Made by a program: the position numbers and the translations under genes. The notes under the pieces were generated by a model that saw only the letters and a list, made by a program, of their open reading frames with translations, was not told where the DNA came from and did not search any database. Positions 1 through 8,123 of a DNA stretch of 64,000 bases are shown one piece after another. Source of the stretch: Streptomyces sp. ACA25 (GTDB lineage: Bacteria > Actinomycetota > Actinomycetes > Streptomycetales > Streptomycetaceae); assembly GCF_028200735.1 (NCBI RefSeq), contig NZ_JAQKPV010000015.1:87407-151406 (forward strand). Direction: 5' to 3'. How positions within the stretch are numbered: position 1 is the first letter of the stretch; the number at the start of each line of letters is the position of its first letter.

Positions 1-1
1 C

Positions 2-424
2 AAGCGCGCCAAGGAGGCGCGGCGTGCCGCGCTGGCCAAGCAGCGTGAGGCGCTGGTCTCCGGCGACGAGCGCTATCTCCCGGTGCGGGACCGCGGCCCG
101 GTGCGGCGGTTCGCCCGGGACTTCGTGGACAGCCGCTGGCATGTGGCAGAGTACTTCCTGCCGATCGCCGTCGCGATCCTGATCCTGAGCATGATGCCGT
201 CGCTGCAGGCGAAGAACATCGCCCTGATGCTGTGGATGGGCGTCATCCTGATGATCATCTTCGACTCGGTGATCTCCTCGCGCCGGCTGAAGCGGGCCCT
301 GCGCGAACGGCACCCGGACGAGAACCACAAGGGCGCCACGGCCTACGCCCTGATGCGCACCCTGCAGATGCGGCGGATGCGGCTGCCCAAGCCGCAGATC
401 AAGCGCGGCGAGACGCCTCGCTGA
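2..424 (+). CDS. DUF3043 membrane protein (5' truncated)
   Basis: The gene starts left of the window; frame 2 is open from the first base and 140 residues are visible. They begin with a basic, Ala/Arg/Lys-rich stretch (KRAKEARRAALAKQ). Two hydrophobic segments follow (YFLPIAVAILILSMMPSL and NIALMLWMGVILMIIF), then a basic C-terminal tail rich in Arg and Lys ending KRGETPR. This fits the actinobacterial DUF3043 family, small membrane proteins of unknown function with a charged N-terminus and two membrane helices. No biochemical role is known to me. The assignment rests on overall pattern, not on a diagnostic catalytic motif. Confidence 0.75.
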   Translation, partial: KRAKEARRAALAKQREALVSGDERYLPVRDRGPVRRFARDFVDSRWHVAEYFLPIAVAILILSMMPSLQAKNIALMLWMGVILMIIFDSVISSRRLKRALRERHPDENHKGATAYALMRTLQMRRMRLPKPQIKRGETPR

Positions 425-487
425 CGTCACCCGGTTCGCGGTAACGCCGCTCCCGGGCCGCGGGCCCCTGCCGGGCGACAATCCGGT

Positions 488-1594
488 ATGCCCCGACCGC
501 GCCCTCTGCCGACCGTCATGAGTGCTGCCGCGCCCCTGTGCGCGGCAGCACTGCTGTTGAGCGGGTGCGCCGGGCAGGAACGCACCCCTGCGGGCGCCGG
601 CAGCTCGCCGGCCTACTCCCGCCCCACGGATTTCCTGCCCACCGACGACGCCACGGATGCCACCGGTGCCCGGGACGCCGGCGAGGCCATCGAGCTGCAG
701 CGCAGCTACCAGCGTGCGGTGCAGGAGGTGCTTCCCTCCGTCGTGGAGATCACCGGGCCCGAGGGTCTGGGCTCCGGAATCGTCTACGACGCCGACGGGC
801 ACGTCGTGACCAATGCGCACGTGGTCGGCGAGGAGGAGGAGTTCGAGGTGACGCTGGCCACCGGCGGCCGGCCGCTCACGGCGACCGCGGTGGCCTCCTA
901 CCCGGAACAGGACCTGGCCGTCATCCGGCTCGGGGAGGTCCCGGACAATCTGCGGCCCGGCAACTTCGACACCTCACGGGTGGAGGTCGGACAGATCGTG
1001 CTGGCGATGGGCAACCCGCTGGGGCTGTCCTCCAGCGTCACCCAGGGCATCGTCTCCGCGGTCGGCCGCTCGGTGAGCGAAGGCGAGGGTCTGACGACAC
1101 TGGGGGATCTGGTGCAGACCTCGGCGGCCATCAACCCGGGGAACAGCGGCGGCGCGCTGGCCGATCTGGCGGGCCGCATCATCGGCATTCCCACCCTGGC
1201 CGCCCGGGACCCGCAGCTGGGCGGCGGCACGGCACCGGGCATCGGCTTCGCCATCCCCTCGACGACCGTCATCCATCTCACCGACCAGATGATCGAGTAC
1301 GGGGAGGTCCGCGACTCCGGACGGGCGGAGCTCGGCGTCTCGGTGCGGACGGTGCTCGGCGAGGGCTTCGAGCCGGCCGGGGCCGCGGTCGTGGCGACCG
1401 CTGAGGACGGACCCGCCGCCAGGGCGGGCATCCGGCCCGGGGACGTGCTCGTCGCGCTGGGGTCCGAGCAGGTCACCGACGTGGTGTCGCTGGCGGAGGC
1501 GCTGGCCGCGCAGCAGCCGGAGGACACGGTGCCGGTGGTCGTCGAGCGCGCCGGTGAGGAGGAGCGTTTCGAGGTGACGCTCGGCGAGGCCTGA
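488..1594 (+). CDS. HtrA/DegP-like trypsin-fold serine protease with PDZ domain, lipoprotein
   Basis: The 368-residue protein is an S1C-type protease, expected to degrade or process misfolded proteins at the outer face of the membrane. The N-terminus is a lipoprotein signal peptide: an Arg-rich start, a hydrophobic core AAALLLSG, and the lipobox LSGC. The catalytic triad is intact: His111 in TNAHVV, Asp142 in QDLAVIRL and Ser220 in NPGNSGGAL. A single PDZ domain occupies about residues 275-365 (GPAARAGIRPGDVLVALG). Unlike the larger actinobacterial HtrA proteins it has no cytoplasmic N-terminal domain and no transmembrane anchor other than the predicted lipid. No strong ribosome binding site precedes the ATG. 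It faces a convergent small gene across a hairpin terminator. Confidence 0.9.
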   Translation: MPRPRPLPTVMSAAAPLCAAALLLSGCAGQERTPAGAGSSPAYSRPTDFLPTDDATDATGARDAGEAIELQRSYQRAVQEVLPSVVEITGPEGLGSGIVYDADGHVVTNAHVVGEEEEFEVTLATGGRPLTATAVASYPEQDLAVIRLGEVPDNLRPGNFDTSRVEVGQIVLAMGNPLGLSSSVTQGIVSAVGRSVSEGEGLTTLGDLVQTSAAINPGNSGGALADLAGRIIGIPTLAARDPQLGGGTAPGIGFAIPSTTVIHLTDQMIEYGEVRDSGRAELGVSVRTVLGEGFEPAGAAVVATAEDGPAARAGIRPGDVLVALGSEQVTDVVSLAEALAAQQPEDTVPVVVERAGEEERFEVTLGEA

Positions 1595-1599
1595 CCCCG

Positions 1600-1620
1600 G
1601 GGCCCGGCCCCGCCGGGCCC
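1600..1620. terminator. Bidirectional hairpin terminator between convergent genes
   Basis: Two perfect 9-bp arms (GGGCCCGGC and GCCGGGCCC) are separated by a CCC loop. The hairpin lies between the stop codon of the protease gene and the stop codon of the convergent 68-residue gene. It has no T-tract, as is usual in this kind of genome. Confidence 0.6.
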
Positions 1621-1827
1621 TCAGCTCTGCTCGTGCAGGCTCATCGGGCCGTAGATCACGGTGCCGTCCTGTACCAGGGTGACCTGGTCGATGCCTTCCT
1701 CCACCAGCTCCTTCCACACCTCGCCGACCCAGGTCTCGGCGTCGCCCTGGGTGCCGAACTCACCCGGGGGCGTGGCCGGCTCGGTGACCGAGCCGTCCGC
1801 CTTCTCGAACCGCCACTCCCATGCCAT
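1621..1827 (-). CDS. Small conserved hypothetical protein, 68 residues
   Basis: This is a short acidic protein (MAWEWRFEKADG...) with no signal peptide or membrane segment. It has a Trp-rich start and a central amphipathic region (ETWVGEVWKELVEEG). A clear GGAGG sits a few bases upstream of the ATG and codon use matches the neighbours, so it is very likely real. I recognise the type as a small protein common in Streptomyces genomes, but I know of no function. It is convergent with the HtrA-like gene and divergent from the cobalamin gene at 1910. Confidence 0.75.
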   Translation of the reverse strand: MAWEWRFEKADGSVTEPATPPGEFGTQGDAETWVGEVWKELVEEGIDQVTLVQDGTVIYGPMSLHEQS

Positions 1828-1909
1828 GTCAGCCTCCTACAAGATCGCCGGTACTCCCGCAGAGTAGCCCCCCGCGCGCCGGCTGCCCCGGGGAAGAGAG
1901 GATCAGGGG

Positions 1910-3112
1910 GTGGATGTCACCCTGCTCGGTACCGGCGCCCCAACCGGGCTGCCGAGACCCGGCTGCCCGTGTGCGGCCTGCGCCCGTGCGCTGGGCGGGC
2001 AGGCCCGCACCGCCACGGCGGTCCTGCTGGACGGGGTTCTGCTCCTCGACCTCACCCCGGGCGCAGCGATGTCCGCCGCCCGGGCCGGCCAGTCCCTCCA
2101 GGGGGTGCGGCAGGTGCTGCTCACCCATCCGCACGACGGACCGCCGAGGGAGATCCCGGCCGGGTTGCCCGCTCCGGTCCGGATGCCGGACGGCCGGGAC
2201 ATCACCCTGATCACCGGGCACCGGGTGCGGGCGGTGGCACTGGACTCCCCCGGTACGGGCTACGACGTGACCGGCCCGGACGGCGGGCGGCTGCTGTATC
2301 TGCCGCCCGGCGGGGCCCCGGCCGGGGTGCCCGAGAGCGGCCGGGCGTACGACCTGTGCCTGCTCGACGTGATCGGGCGGCCCGACGCCCTGGCCCGGCT
2401 CCGCGCGGCGGGAGCGGTGGGGTGGTCGACCGATGTGGTCGCCGTCCATCTGGACCATGACGTGCCGCCGGGCGCGGAGCTGCACCGGCGGCTGGGGGCG
2501 GCCGGTGCCCGGGCCGAACCGGACGGCGTCACCCTGGTGCTCGGCGCTCTGCCGGACGTCCCTGAACTGCCGCGGCGCACCCTGGTGCTCGGGGGCGCCC
2601 GCTCGGGGAAGTCGCTGGAGGCCGAACGCCGGCTGGCGGCCTTTCCCGGTGTCCTGTACGTGGCAACGGGCGGCCGGCGCGACGGTGACCCGGAGTGGGC
2701 GGCCCGGGTCGGGATCCACCGGGAGCGGCGGCCGGCCGGCTGGCGGACGGTCGAGACCTGCGACCTGGAGCCGCTGCTCGCCGAGGACGACGGTCCGCCC
2801 CTGCTCATCGACTGCCTGTCGCTGTGGCTGACCGACGCGATGGACACCGTCGGCGCCTGGGACGACGCAGCCTGGTACGGGGGCGGTGACGGGGCGCTGG
2901 CCGACCGGATCAGCGGCCTGGCCGAGGCGCTGCGGGAGACCGGGCGCACGGTGGTGGCGGTCAGCAACGAGGTGGGTTCCGGGATCGTCCCGGAGACCGC
3001 TTCCGGCCGCCGCTTCCGCGATGAGCTGGGCCGGCTCAACGCCGCGGTGGCCGCGGAGTGCGAGACCGTGCTGCTGGTCGTCGCGGGCACCGTCCTGCCG
3101 CTGCGCGGCTGA
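1910..3112 (+). CDS. cobU: Adenosylcobinamide kinase / adenosylcobinamide-phosphate guanylyltransferase fused to a metallo-beta-lactamase-like domain
   Basis: The C-terminal half (about residues 222-400) is CobU. It phosphorylates adenosylcobinamide and then transfers GMP, giving AdoCbi-GDP for CobS. Its P-loop is LVLGGARSGKS, followed by VLYVATGG, the LLIDCLSLWLTD segment and VSNEVGSGIVP, all standard for CobU/CobP. The N-terminal 215 residues resemble a PhnP-type metallo-beta-lactamase domain: a LLGTGAP start, a Cys cluster (CPCAACARA), THPHDG and VHLDHDVPPG. The usual HxHxDH zinc motif is degraded to HPHDG, so hydrolase activity is doubtful. GTG start with a purine-rich sequence upstream. 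cobT follows and cobS lies nearby, so this is a lower-loop assembly cluster. Stand-alone CobU is about 180 residues, so the fusion doubles the length. Confidence 0.9.
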   Translation: MDVTLLGTGAPTGLPRPGCPCAACARALGGQARTATAVLLDGVLLLDLTPGAAMSAARAGQSLQGVRQVLLTHPHDGPPREIPAGLPAPVRMPDGRDITLITGHRVRAVALDSPGTGYDVTGPDGGRLLYLPPGGAPAGVPESGRAYDLCLLDVIGRPDALARLRAAGAVGWSTDVVAVHLDHDVPPGAELHRRLGAAGARAEPDGVTLVLGALPDVPELPRRTLVLGGARSGKSLEAERRLAAFPGVLYVATGGRRDGDPEWAARVGIHRERRPAGWRTVETCDLEPLLAEDDGPPLLIDCLSLWLTDAMDTVGAWDDAAWYGGGDGALADRISGLAEALRETGRTVVAVSNEVGSGIVPETASGRRFRDELGRLNAAVAAECETVLLVVAGTVLPLRG

Positions 3113-3257
3113 CCGGGTGGCGGGCAGCTCACGGCGGGGGCACCGTCCGGCCGCCGCCGGGCCGACGCCGCCCCGCCGTGCCCGATCCGCAGCCGGGACG
3201 GGGCCGGCCGTGACGGGTGACCAGAGGGCGCCCCTGCGGCGACGGTAGCCTCTGGGC

Positions 3258-4394
3258 ATGAGTGACGGCAGCCTGAAACTCGACGACTTCGGCGACCTCA
3301 TCGAGCGTCCCAGCGCCCGGATCCGGCGGAGCGTCCAGAAGCGGAGGGCGAGCACCGGCCTCCCGCACCTCGCCCTCGGCAGACTCGACGAGCTCGGCAG
3401 CTGGCTGGCCGCCGCCCAGGGGCAGGTGCCGGTGACCCCGGTGCGGCAGCCCCGGGCCGTGCTGTTCGCCGGTGATCACGGGATCGCCGGGGCCGGGGTG
3501 TCGGCCCGCCCGGCGGGGGGCGCGCACGCGCTGGTCCGCGCCGTGCTCGACGGCGGCAGCCCGGCCGCCGTGCTGGCGCGGCACAACGGCGTCCCCGTGC
3601 GGGTCGTCGACATCTCACTCGACTGTCCCCCGGAGGATCTGCCGGAGGACGTCACCCGGTACCGGGTGCGCCGCGGCTCCGGACGGCTCGACGCGGAGGA
3701 CGCGCTGAGCCGCGAGGAGGCCGAGCGGGCCTTCCGCACCGGTATGGCGGTCGCCGACGAGGAGGCCGACTCGGGTACCGACCTGCTGGTGCTGGGCGAC
3801 CTGTCGGTGGGCGGCACCACCGCGGCCGGGGTGCTGATCGCCGCCCTGTGCGGCACCGACGCCTCCGTCGTCACCGGGCGGGGCGGTCTGCGGATCGACG
3901 ACGTGACCTGGATGCGCAAGTGCGCGGCTGTCCGGGACGGTCTGCGGCGGGCCCGCCCGGTGCTCGGCGACCAGCTGCAACTGCTCGCCACGGTCGGCGG
4001 GGCGGATCTCGCGGCGATGACGGGCTTCCTGCTGCAGGCCGCGGTCCGCCGTACCCCGGTGGTCCTGGACGGGGTCGTGTCGGCGGCCTGTGCCCTCGTC
4101 GGGCAGCGGATCGCCTTCCGGGCCCCGGACTGGTGGCTGGCCGGGCAGGCCAGCGGTGAGCCCGGCCAGGCCAAGGCACTGGACCGGATGTCCCTGGAGC
4201 CGCTGCTCGACCACGGAGTGACGGTCGGGGAGGGCGCCGGCGCGCTGCTGGCACTGCCCCTGGTGCGGGCAGCCGCCGCCCTGGCGGCAGAGCTCCCCGA
4301 GCTCCCCGGACCGGCCGAGCCCGCCGGCGAGGCCGCCCAGGAGAACCCGGCAGCCGGGCCGGTCGCCGGCGAGGCCGTCCAGGAAGCCACCTGA
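3258..4394 (+). CDS. cobT: Nicotinate-nucleotide--dimethylbenzimidazole phosphoribosyltransferase
   Basis: This 378-residue enzyme moves phosphoribose from nicotinate mononucleotide to the lower-ligand base, giving alpha-ribazole phosphate for cobalamin. Family motifs are present: VLFAGDHGIAG near residue 75, LLVLGDLSVGGTTAAGVL in the middle, and VTVGEGAGALLALPL near residue 330, which carries the catalytic glutamate of the family. The last 40 residues are a Pro/Ala/Glu-rich tail (PGPAEPAGEAAQE) beyond the usual CobT end and look disordered. It lies about 145 bp downstream of the CobU fusion and works upstream of CobS. Confidence 0.93.
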   Translation: MSDGSLKLDDFGDLIERPSARIRRSVQKRRASTGLPHLALGRLDELGSWLAAAQGQVPVTPVRQPRAVLFAGDHGIAGAGVSARPAGGAHALVRAVLDGGSPAAVLARHNGVPVRVVDISLDCPPEDLPEDVTRYRVRRGSGRLDAEDALSREEAERAFRTGMAVADEEADSGTDLLVLGDLSVGGTTAAGVLIAALCGTDASVVTGRGGLRIDDVTWMRKCAAVRDGLRRARPVLGDQLQLLATVGGADLAAMTGFLLQAAVRRTPVVLDGVVSAACALVGQRIAFRAPDWWLAGQASGEPGQAKALDRMSLEPLLDHGVTVGEGAGALLALPLVRAAAALAAELPELPGPAEPAGEAAQENPAAGPVAGEAVQEAT

Positions 4395-4410
4395 CGCCCC
4401 ACGGGTGTGT

Positions 4411-5148
4411 CTACGGCCCCTTGATGCCGCCGAGCGCGTCCTCGACGCGGCGCTGCCAGGGGCCCCAGCGGATGTCGTGCCGGCGGGCCCGCTTCTCGGC
4501 GCGCGCCCGGGCCCGGGGCCTGCGGTGGTAGAAACGCCGGTCCCACCACGAGCCGGGGCGGGCCAGCCGGAGCGCGGCCGTCAGCGCGACGAACGGCATG
4601 AGCGCGCCGAACACCGCCATCCGCGGCTTGTCCTTGGCCAGTGCGACGATCGCGAAGAGGAAGTGCGAGGCCACGGTGGCCGACAGCAGCGCACGGTTCT
4701 GCCGCTCCTCCTCGGAGAGCGTGTCGACGCCCAGCGGGGTGAAGCCCGCGAGCACCATCCCCACCAGGGCGGCCGTCAGCACCACCAGCTCGACGCTCCG
4801 GCGGCCCTGGTCGGACCAGTAGACGTCGCTGAGATACAGGATGAGCGCGAACTCGTCCAGAACCAGGCCGGCCCCCACCCCGAAGACCAGGGCCGCCATG
4901 CCGGCGGCCCAGCCGGACCGGCCGGTGGCCACCGCGCCGAAGCCGCCGGCCACCATGAGCACCAGCCCGGGGACGGCGTGGTGGATGTGCACACCGCCCG
5001 AGGACACGTCACGGAACGGGCCGCGGCCGGCCCGGATCGACCGGGTGATCCCGCGGGTGACCACGAAGGTCAGCACGAAGGCGAGCAGCGCCACCAGCAG
5101 CGGCAGTTTGCCCGCTTCCACGATGCCGCGATCCCACCAGTGCTCCAT
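4411..5148 (-). CDS. Integral membrane protein of unknown function
   Basis: The 245-residue protein has several hydrophobic helices, including LPLLVALLAFVLTFVV, AVPGLVLMVAGGFGAVATG, GMAALVFGVGAGLVLDEFALILYL and VLTAALVGMVLAGF. The C-terminus is strongly basic (RRPRARARAEKRARR). A short His-rich motif, VHIHHAVPG, sits at the start of one helix and might bind metal, but that is inference. It lies convergent to cobT and divergent to cobS with only 33 bp between the start codons. I recognise a Streptomyces membrane protein of this shape but no function. A transport role for cobalamin precursors is suggested only by location. Confidence 0.75.
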   Translation of the reverse strand: MEHWWDRGIVEAGKLPLLVALLAFVLTFVVTRGITRSIRAGRGPFRDVSSGGVHIHHAVPGLVLMVAGGFGAVATGRSGWAAGMAALVFGVGAGLVLDEFALILYLSDVYWSDQGRRSVELVVLTAALVGMVLAGFTPLGVDTLSEEERQNRALLSATVASHFLFAIVALAKDKPRMAVFGALMPFVALTAALRLARPGSWWDRRFYHRRPRARARAEKRARRHDIRWGPWQRRVEDALGGIKGP

Positions 5149-5181
5149 GACCGCCCAGGGTGGACGCTAACCTGCACGGCG

Positions 5182-6036
5182 ATGAACGACACGCCGCCGC
5201 CTTCCTCCACCGGCCCCGCTCCTGTCACCCGGACGGCCGCGGTGGCCGACGGGCTGCGCTTCGCGTTCGGCACGCTCACCGTGCTGCCGGTGCGGGTCCG
5301 CCGCTGGGACCGGACGACGGCGCGGGCCGGAATGCTGTGTGCGCCGCTGGCCGGGCTGGTGGTCGGGCTGGGTGCGGCGGCGGGCGGCTGCCTGCTCCTG
5401 GCACTGGGCTCGGGCCCGCTGCTGGCGGCCGTGGCCACCGCCGCGGTACCGGCCGCGCTGACCCGTGGGCTGCACTGGGACGGCCTGGCGGACGTGGCGG
5501 ACGGCCTGGGCAGCGGGAAGCCCGCCGACGCGGCGCTGCGGATCATGAAGCAGTCCGACATCGGGCCGTTCGGTGTGCTGACCCTGGTGTTCGTACTGCT
5601 GGCCCAGGTGGCGGCCCTGCACGGGCTGTACACCCACGGCTGGGCACATGGTGCGGCCGGCGCCGTGGTGGCGGGGCTGGCCGCGCGGACCGCGCTCACC
5701 CGGTCCTGCCGGCGGGGGATCCCGGCCGCCCGGCGGGACGGGCTCGGCGCGGTGGTGGCACAGACCGTGCCGGGGGGCGCGGCAGTCGCGGTGACGGCCG
5801 CCGCGGTGACGGCCGGTGCCGGGGTGGCCGTCCTGGGCGGCGGTCCGGCCCTTCCGGGGGCGGCGTCCGCCGCGGTGCTCGGCGGCGTGACGGTAGTGGC
5901 GGCGCTCGGCGCCGCCGAGTTGCTGCTGCGGCACTGCCGCCGCCGGTTCGGCGGCGTGACCGGGGACGTCCTCGGTGCGGTGGCCGAGACCGCGGGCACC
6001 GTCGCCCTGCTGGTGCTGACGCTGGGTGCGCACTGA
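5182..6036 (+). CDS. cobS: Adenosylcobinamide-GDP ribazoletransferase (cobalamin synthase)
   Basis: This polytopic membrane enzyme of 284 residues joins AdoCbi-GDP to alpha-ribazole (phosphate), the last step of cobalamin assembly. The family signature is clear: RGLHWDGLADVADGLGSG followed by RIMKQSDIGPFGVL, the acidic region thought to bind Mg and substrate. At least five Ala/Val/Leu-rich membrane segments follow, and the end GVTGDVLGAVAE is typical. The start is the ATG at 5182 (MNDTPPPSSTG); an open frame extends upstream but overlaps the divergent gene and has no family similarity. It completes the set with the CobU fusion and cobT. Confidence 0.93.
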   Translation: MNDTPPPSSTGPAPVTRTAAVADGLRFAFGTLTVLPVRVRRWDRTTARAGMLCAPLAGLVVGLGAAAGGCLLLALGSGPLLAAVATAAVPAALTRGLHWDGLADVADGLGSGKPADAALRIMKQSDIGPFGVLTLVFVLLAQVAALHGLYTHGWAHGAAGAVVAGLAARTALTRSCRRGIPAARRDGLGAVVAQTVPGGAAVAVTAAAVTAGAGVAVLGGGPALPGAASAAVLGGVTVVAALGAAELLLRHCRRRFGGVTGDVLGAVAETAGTVALLVLTLGAH

Positions 6037-6244
6037 GCGCCGCGGACCGGAACGGCGGAGCCCTGCGCGTCTCCCGGGGCGAGCGCGGATCGCGCTGCGA
6101 GGCGGCACGACGCGGGCGCGGGCCGAGCACGACCTGCTCCCGCTCCCGGGGGTGACCGGGCGTAGGGTCGAAGATCCCGGGCGCGGCCCGGTCATCCCGT
6201 GGCCGCGGACAATCACCCCACGACGGAACAGGACCTCCATCACC

Positions 6245-7816
6245 GTGACTGCACTGACCCTGAGCAACACCTCCGCCGCAGCGGTACGCGCGGACGCCGT
6301 GATCATCGGCATCGCCAAGGGCGAGGCCGGGCCGCTGCTCGCCCCCGGCTCCGAGGCCGCGACCGCTGTTGATTCGGCCTACGGCGGCAGGCTGGCCGCC
6401 ACGCTCGGCATCCTGGGTGCGAAGGGCGGTGAGGACGAGGTCACGAAGCTTCCCGCGCCGGAGGGCCTGAAGACGCCGCTGGTTCTCGCCGTCGGTCTCG
6501 GCGCCGCTCCGGCGGAGGGGGCGGGCTGGCAGGCGGAGACGCTGCGCAGGGCGGCCGGTGCGGCTGCCCGGGCGCTGGCCGGCACCGGGCACGGTGCGTT
6601 CGCGCTGCCCGCCGACGACGAGGCGGGAGTGGCCGCGGTCGCCGAGGGTGCGCTGCTGGGTGCCTACGCCTTCACCTCCTTCCGCGGCGGCAACGGCGGG
6701 ACGGGCAAGGGCCGGAAGGCGAAGAAGGACGACAGGGACGTCAAGGACCCGAGTGCCCCGCTGGCGCAGGTCACGGTCCTGACCCCGGAGGCGGGGAACA
6801 AGGCGTACAAGGCCGCCGCCGAGCGCGCGTCGGTGCTGGCCGAGGAGGTGGCCCGGGCCCGTGACCTGGTGAACACCCCGCCGAACGCGCTGAATCCCGC
6901 CGCCTTCGCCACGGCCGCCCAGGGCGCCGCGAAGGAGCACGGGCTGAAGATCGAGGTGCTCGACGAGCAGGCGCTGGCCAAGGGTGGCTACGGCGGCATC
7001 CTCGGCGTCGGACAGGGCTCCGAAAGCCCGCCCCGGCTGGTGCGGCTGACGTACCGGCACGCGAAGGCGAAGACCTCGCTGGCCCTGGTGGGCAAGGGCA
7101 TCACCTACGACTCGGGGGGCATCTCGCTGAAGCCGGCCGGCAGCAACGAGACGATGAAGTGCGACATGAGCGGGGCTGCCGCGGTGTTCGCCGCCGTGGT
7201 CGCGGCCGCCCGGCTCGGCCTGCGGGTCAATGTGACCGGCTGGCTGGCCCTGGCCGAGAACATGCCGTCGGGTTCCGCCGCTCGTCCCGGTGACGTGCTG
7301 ACCATGTACAGCGGCAAGACCGTCGAGGTGCTGAACACCGACGCGGAGGGCCGGCTCGTCATGGCCGACGCGCTCACCCGCGCCTGTGAGGAGTCCCCGG
7401 ACGCGCTGGTGGACGTGGCGACCCTGACCGGCGCGATGGTCGTGGCCCTGGGTAAGCGCACCTTCGGGGTGATGGCCAACGAGGACGCGTTCCGCGCGCT
7501 GGTGCACGAGACCGCGGAGCAGGCCGGCGAGGCGTCCTGGCAGCTGCCGCTCCCCGCCGACCTGCTGGAGGGCATCAAGTCGCCGATCGCCGACCTCGCC
7601 AACGTGGGTGACCGGATGGGCGGCGGGCTGAGCGCCGGGCTGTTCCTGCAGGAGTTCGTCGCCGAGGGCACGCCCTGGGCTCACGTGGACATTGCCGGTC
7701 CCGCGTTCAACGACGGCTCGCCGTTCGGCTACACCCCGAAGGGCGGCACCGGATCGGCGGTGCGCACGCTGGTCCGGCTGGCGGAGCGCGCCGCGGACGG
7801 TGAGCTGAGCCGGTAG
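6245..7816 (+). CDS. pepA: Leucyl aminopeptidase (M17, PepA)
   Basis: This 523-residue cytosolic metallo-aminopeptidase removes N-terminal residues from peptides, usually as a hexamer with two divalent metals per subunit. The catalytic domain has KGITYDSGGISLKP and MKCDMSGAAAV, which supply metal ligands, and the signature NTDAEGRLVMADAL. The N-terminal macro-like domain is less conserved and includes a Gly/Lys-rich insert near residue 160 (GGNGGTGKGRKAKKDD). The start is the GTG at 6245 (MTALTLSNTSAAA); upstream in-frame codons encode low-complexity sequence not seen in the family. A hairpin terminator follows the stop codon. Confidence 0.93.
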   Translation: MTALTLSNTSAAAVRADAVIIGIAKGEAGPLLAPGSEAATAVDSAYGGRLAATLGILGAKGGEDEVTKLPAPEGLKTPLVLAVGLGAAPAEGAGWQAETLRRAAGAAARALAGTGHGAFALPADDEAGVAAVAEGALLGAYAFTSFRGGNGGTGKGRKAKKDDRDVKDPSAPLAQVTVLTPEAGNKAYKAAAERASVLAEEVARARDLVNTPPNALNPAAFATAAQGAAKEHGLKIEVLDEQALAKGGYGGILGVGQGSESPPRLVRLTYRHAKAKTSLALVGKGITYDSGGISLKPAGSNETMKCDMSGAAAVFAAVVAAARLGLRVNVTGWLALAENMPSGSAARPGDVLTMYSGKTVEVLNTDAEGRLVMADALTRACEESPDALVDVATLTGAMVVALGKRTFGVMANEDAFRALVHETAEQAGEASWQLPLPADLLEGIKSPIADLANVGDRMGGGLSAGLFLQEFVAEGTPWAHVDIAGPAFNDGSPFGYTPKGGTGSAVRTLVRLAERAADGELSR

Positions 7817-7833
7817 TACCCGCAGGAGTGAGG

Positions 7834-7866
7834 ACGGCCTCGTTCGCGAGGAGCGATCGGGGCCGT
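7834..7866 (+). terminator. Hairpin terminator after pepA
   Basis: Arms 7834-7847 and 7853-7866 pair over 14 positions, with one T-G wobble and one T-T mismatch, around a 5-nt loop (GAGGA). It starts 17 bp after the pepA stop codon. This fits a factor-independent hairpin without a U-tract. Confidence 0.6.
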
Positions 7867-7906
7867 ACCGGCGGGTAATCCGCCCCCCTCCGCCCGAAAA
7901 GTCCGA

Positions 7907-7923
7907 TATCAACTGTTTTGATA
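7907..7923. promoter_or_regulatory. AT-rich inverted repeat upstream of lpd
   Basis: TATCAA and TTGATA flank CTGTT. This is an unusually AT-rich palindrome for this genome, about 200 bp upstream of the lpd start codon and downstream of the pepA terminator. It may be an operator or part of the lpd promoter region. The rest of the 307-bp gap shows no gene that I can support. Confidence 0.3.
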
Positions 7924-8123
7924 GCGCTCCTGTGGTGGCCCGGCGTCCCATCGGCGCCCGACAAGTGCGAGGATGTTGTTCCGGCGAGGCTTTGCTGCAG
8001 GACAGGCAATCCGGCTCATCCACAGAGCGAGCCATGACAAGCCGCGCAAGCAGCGGCCAACAGAAGCCGTCGGGAGGTCAGCGCTGATCCGGCCCGGCGA
8101 ATCCCATGCATGGAGGACGTGAC

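Noticed and set aside
1828..1909. Cobalamin riboswitch ahead of the cob genes
   Set aside because: The gap is only 82 bp and has no B12-box-like sequence.
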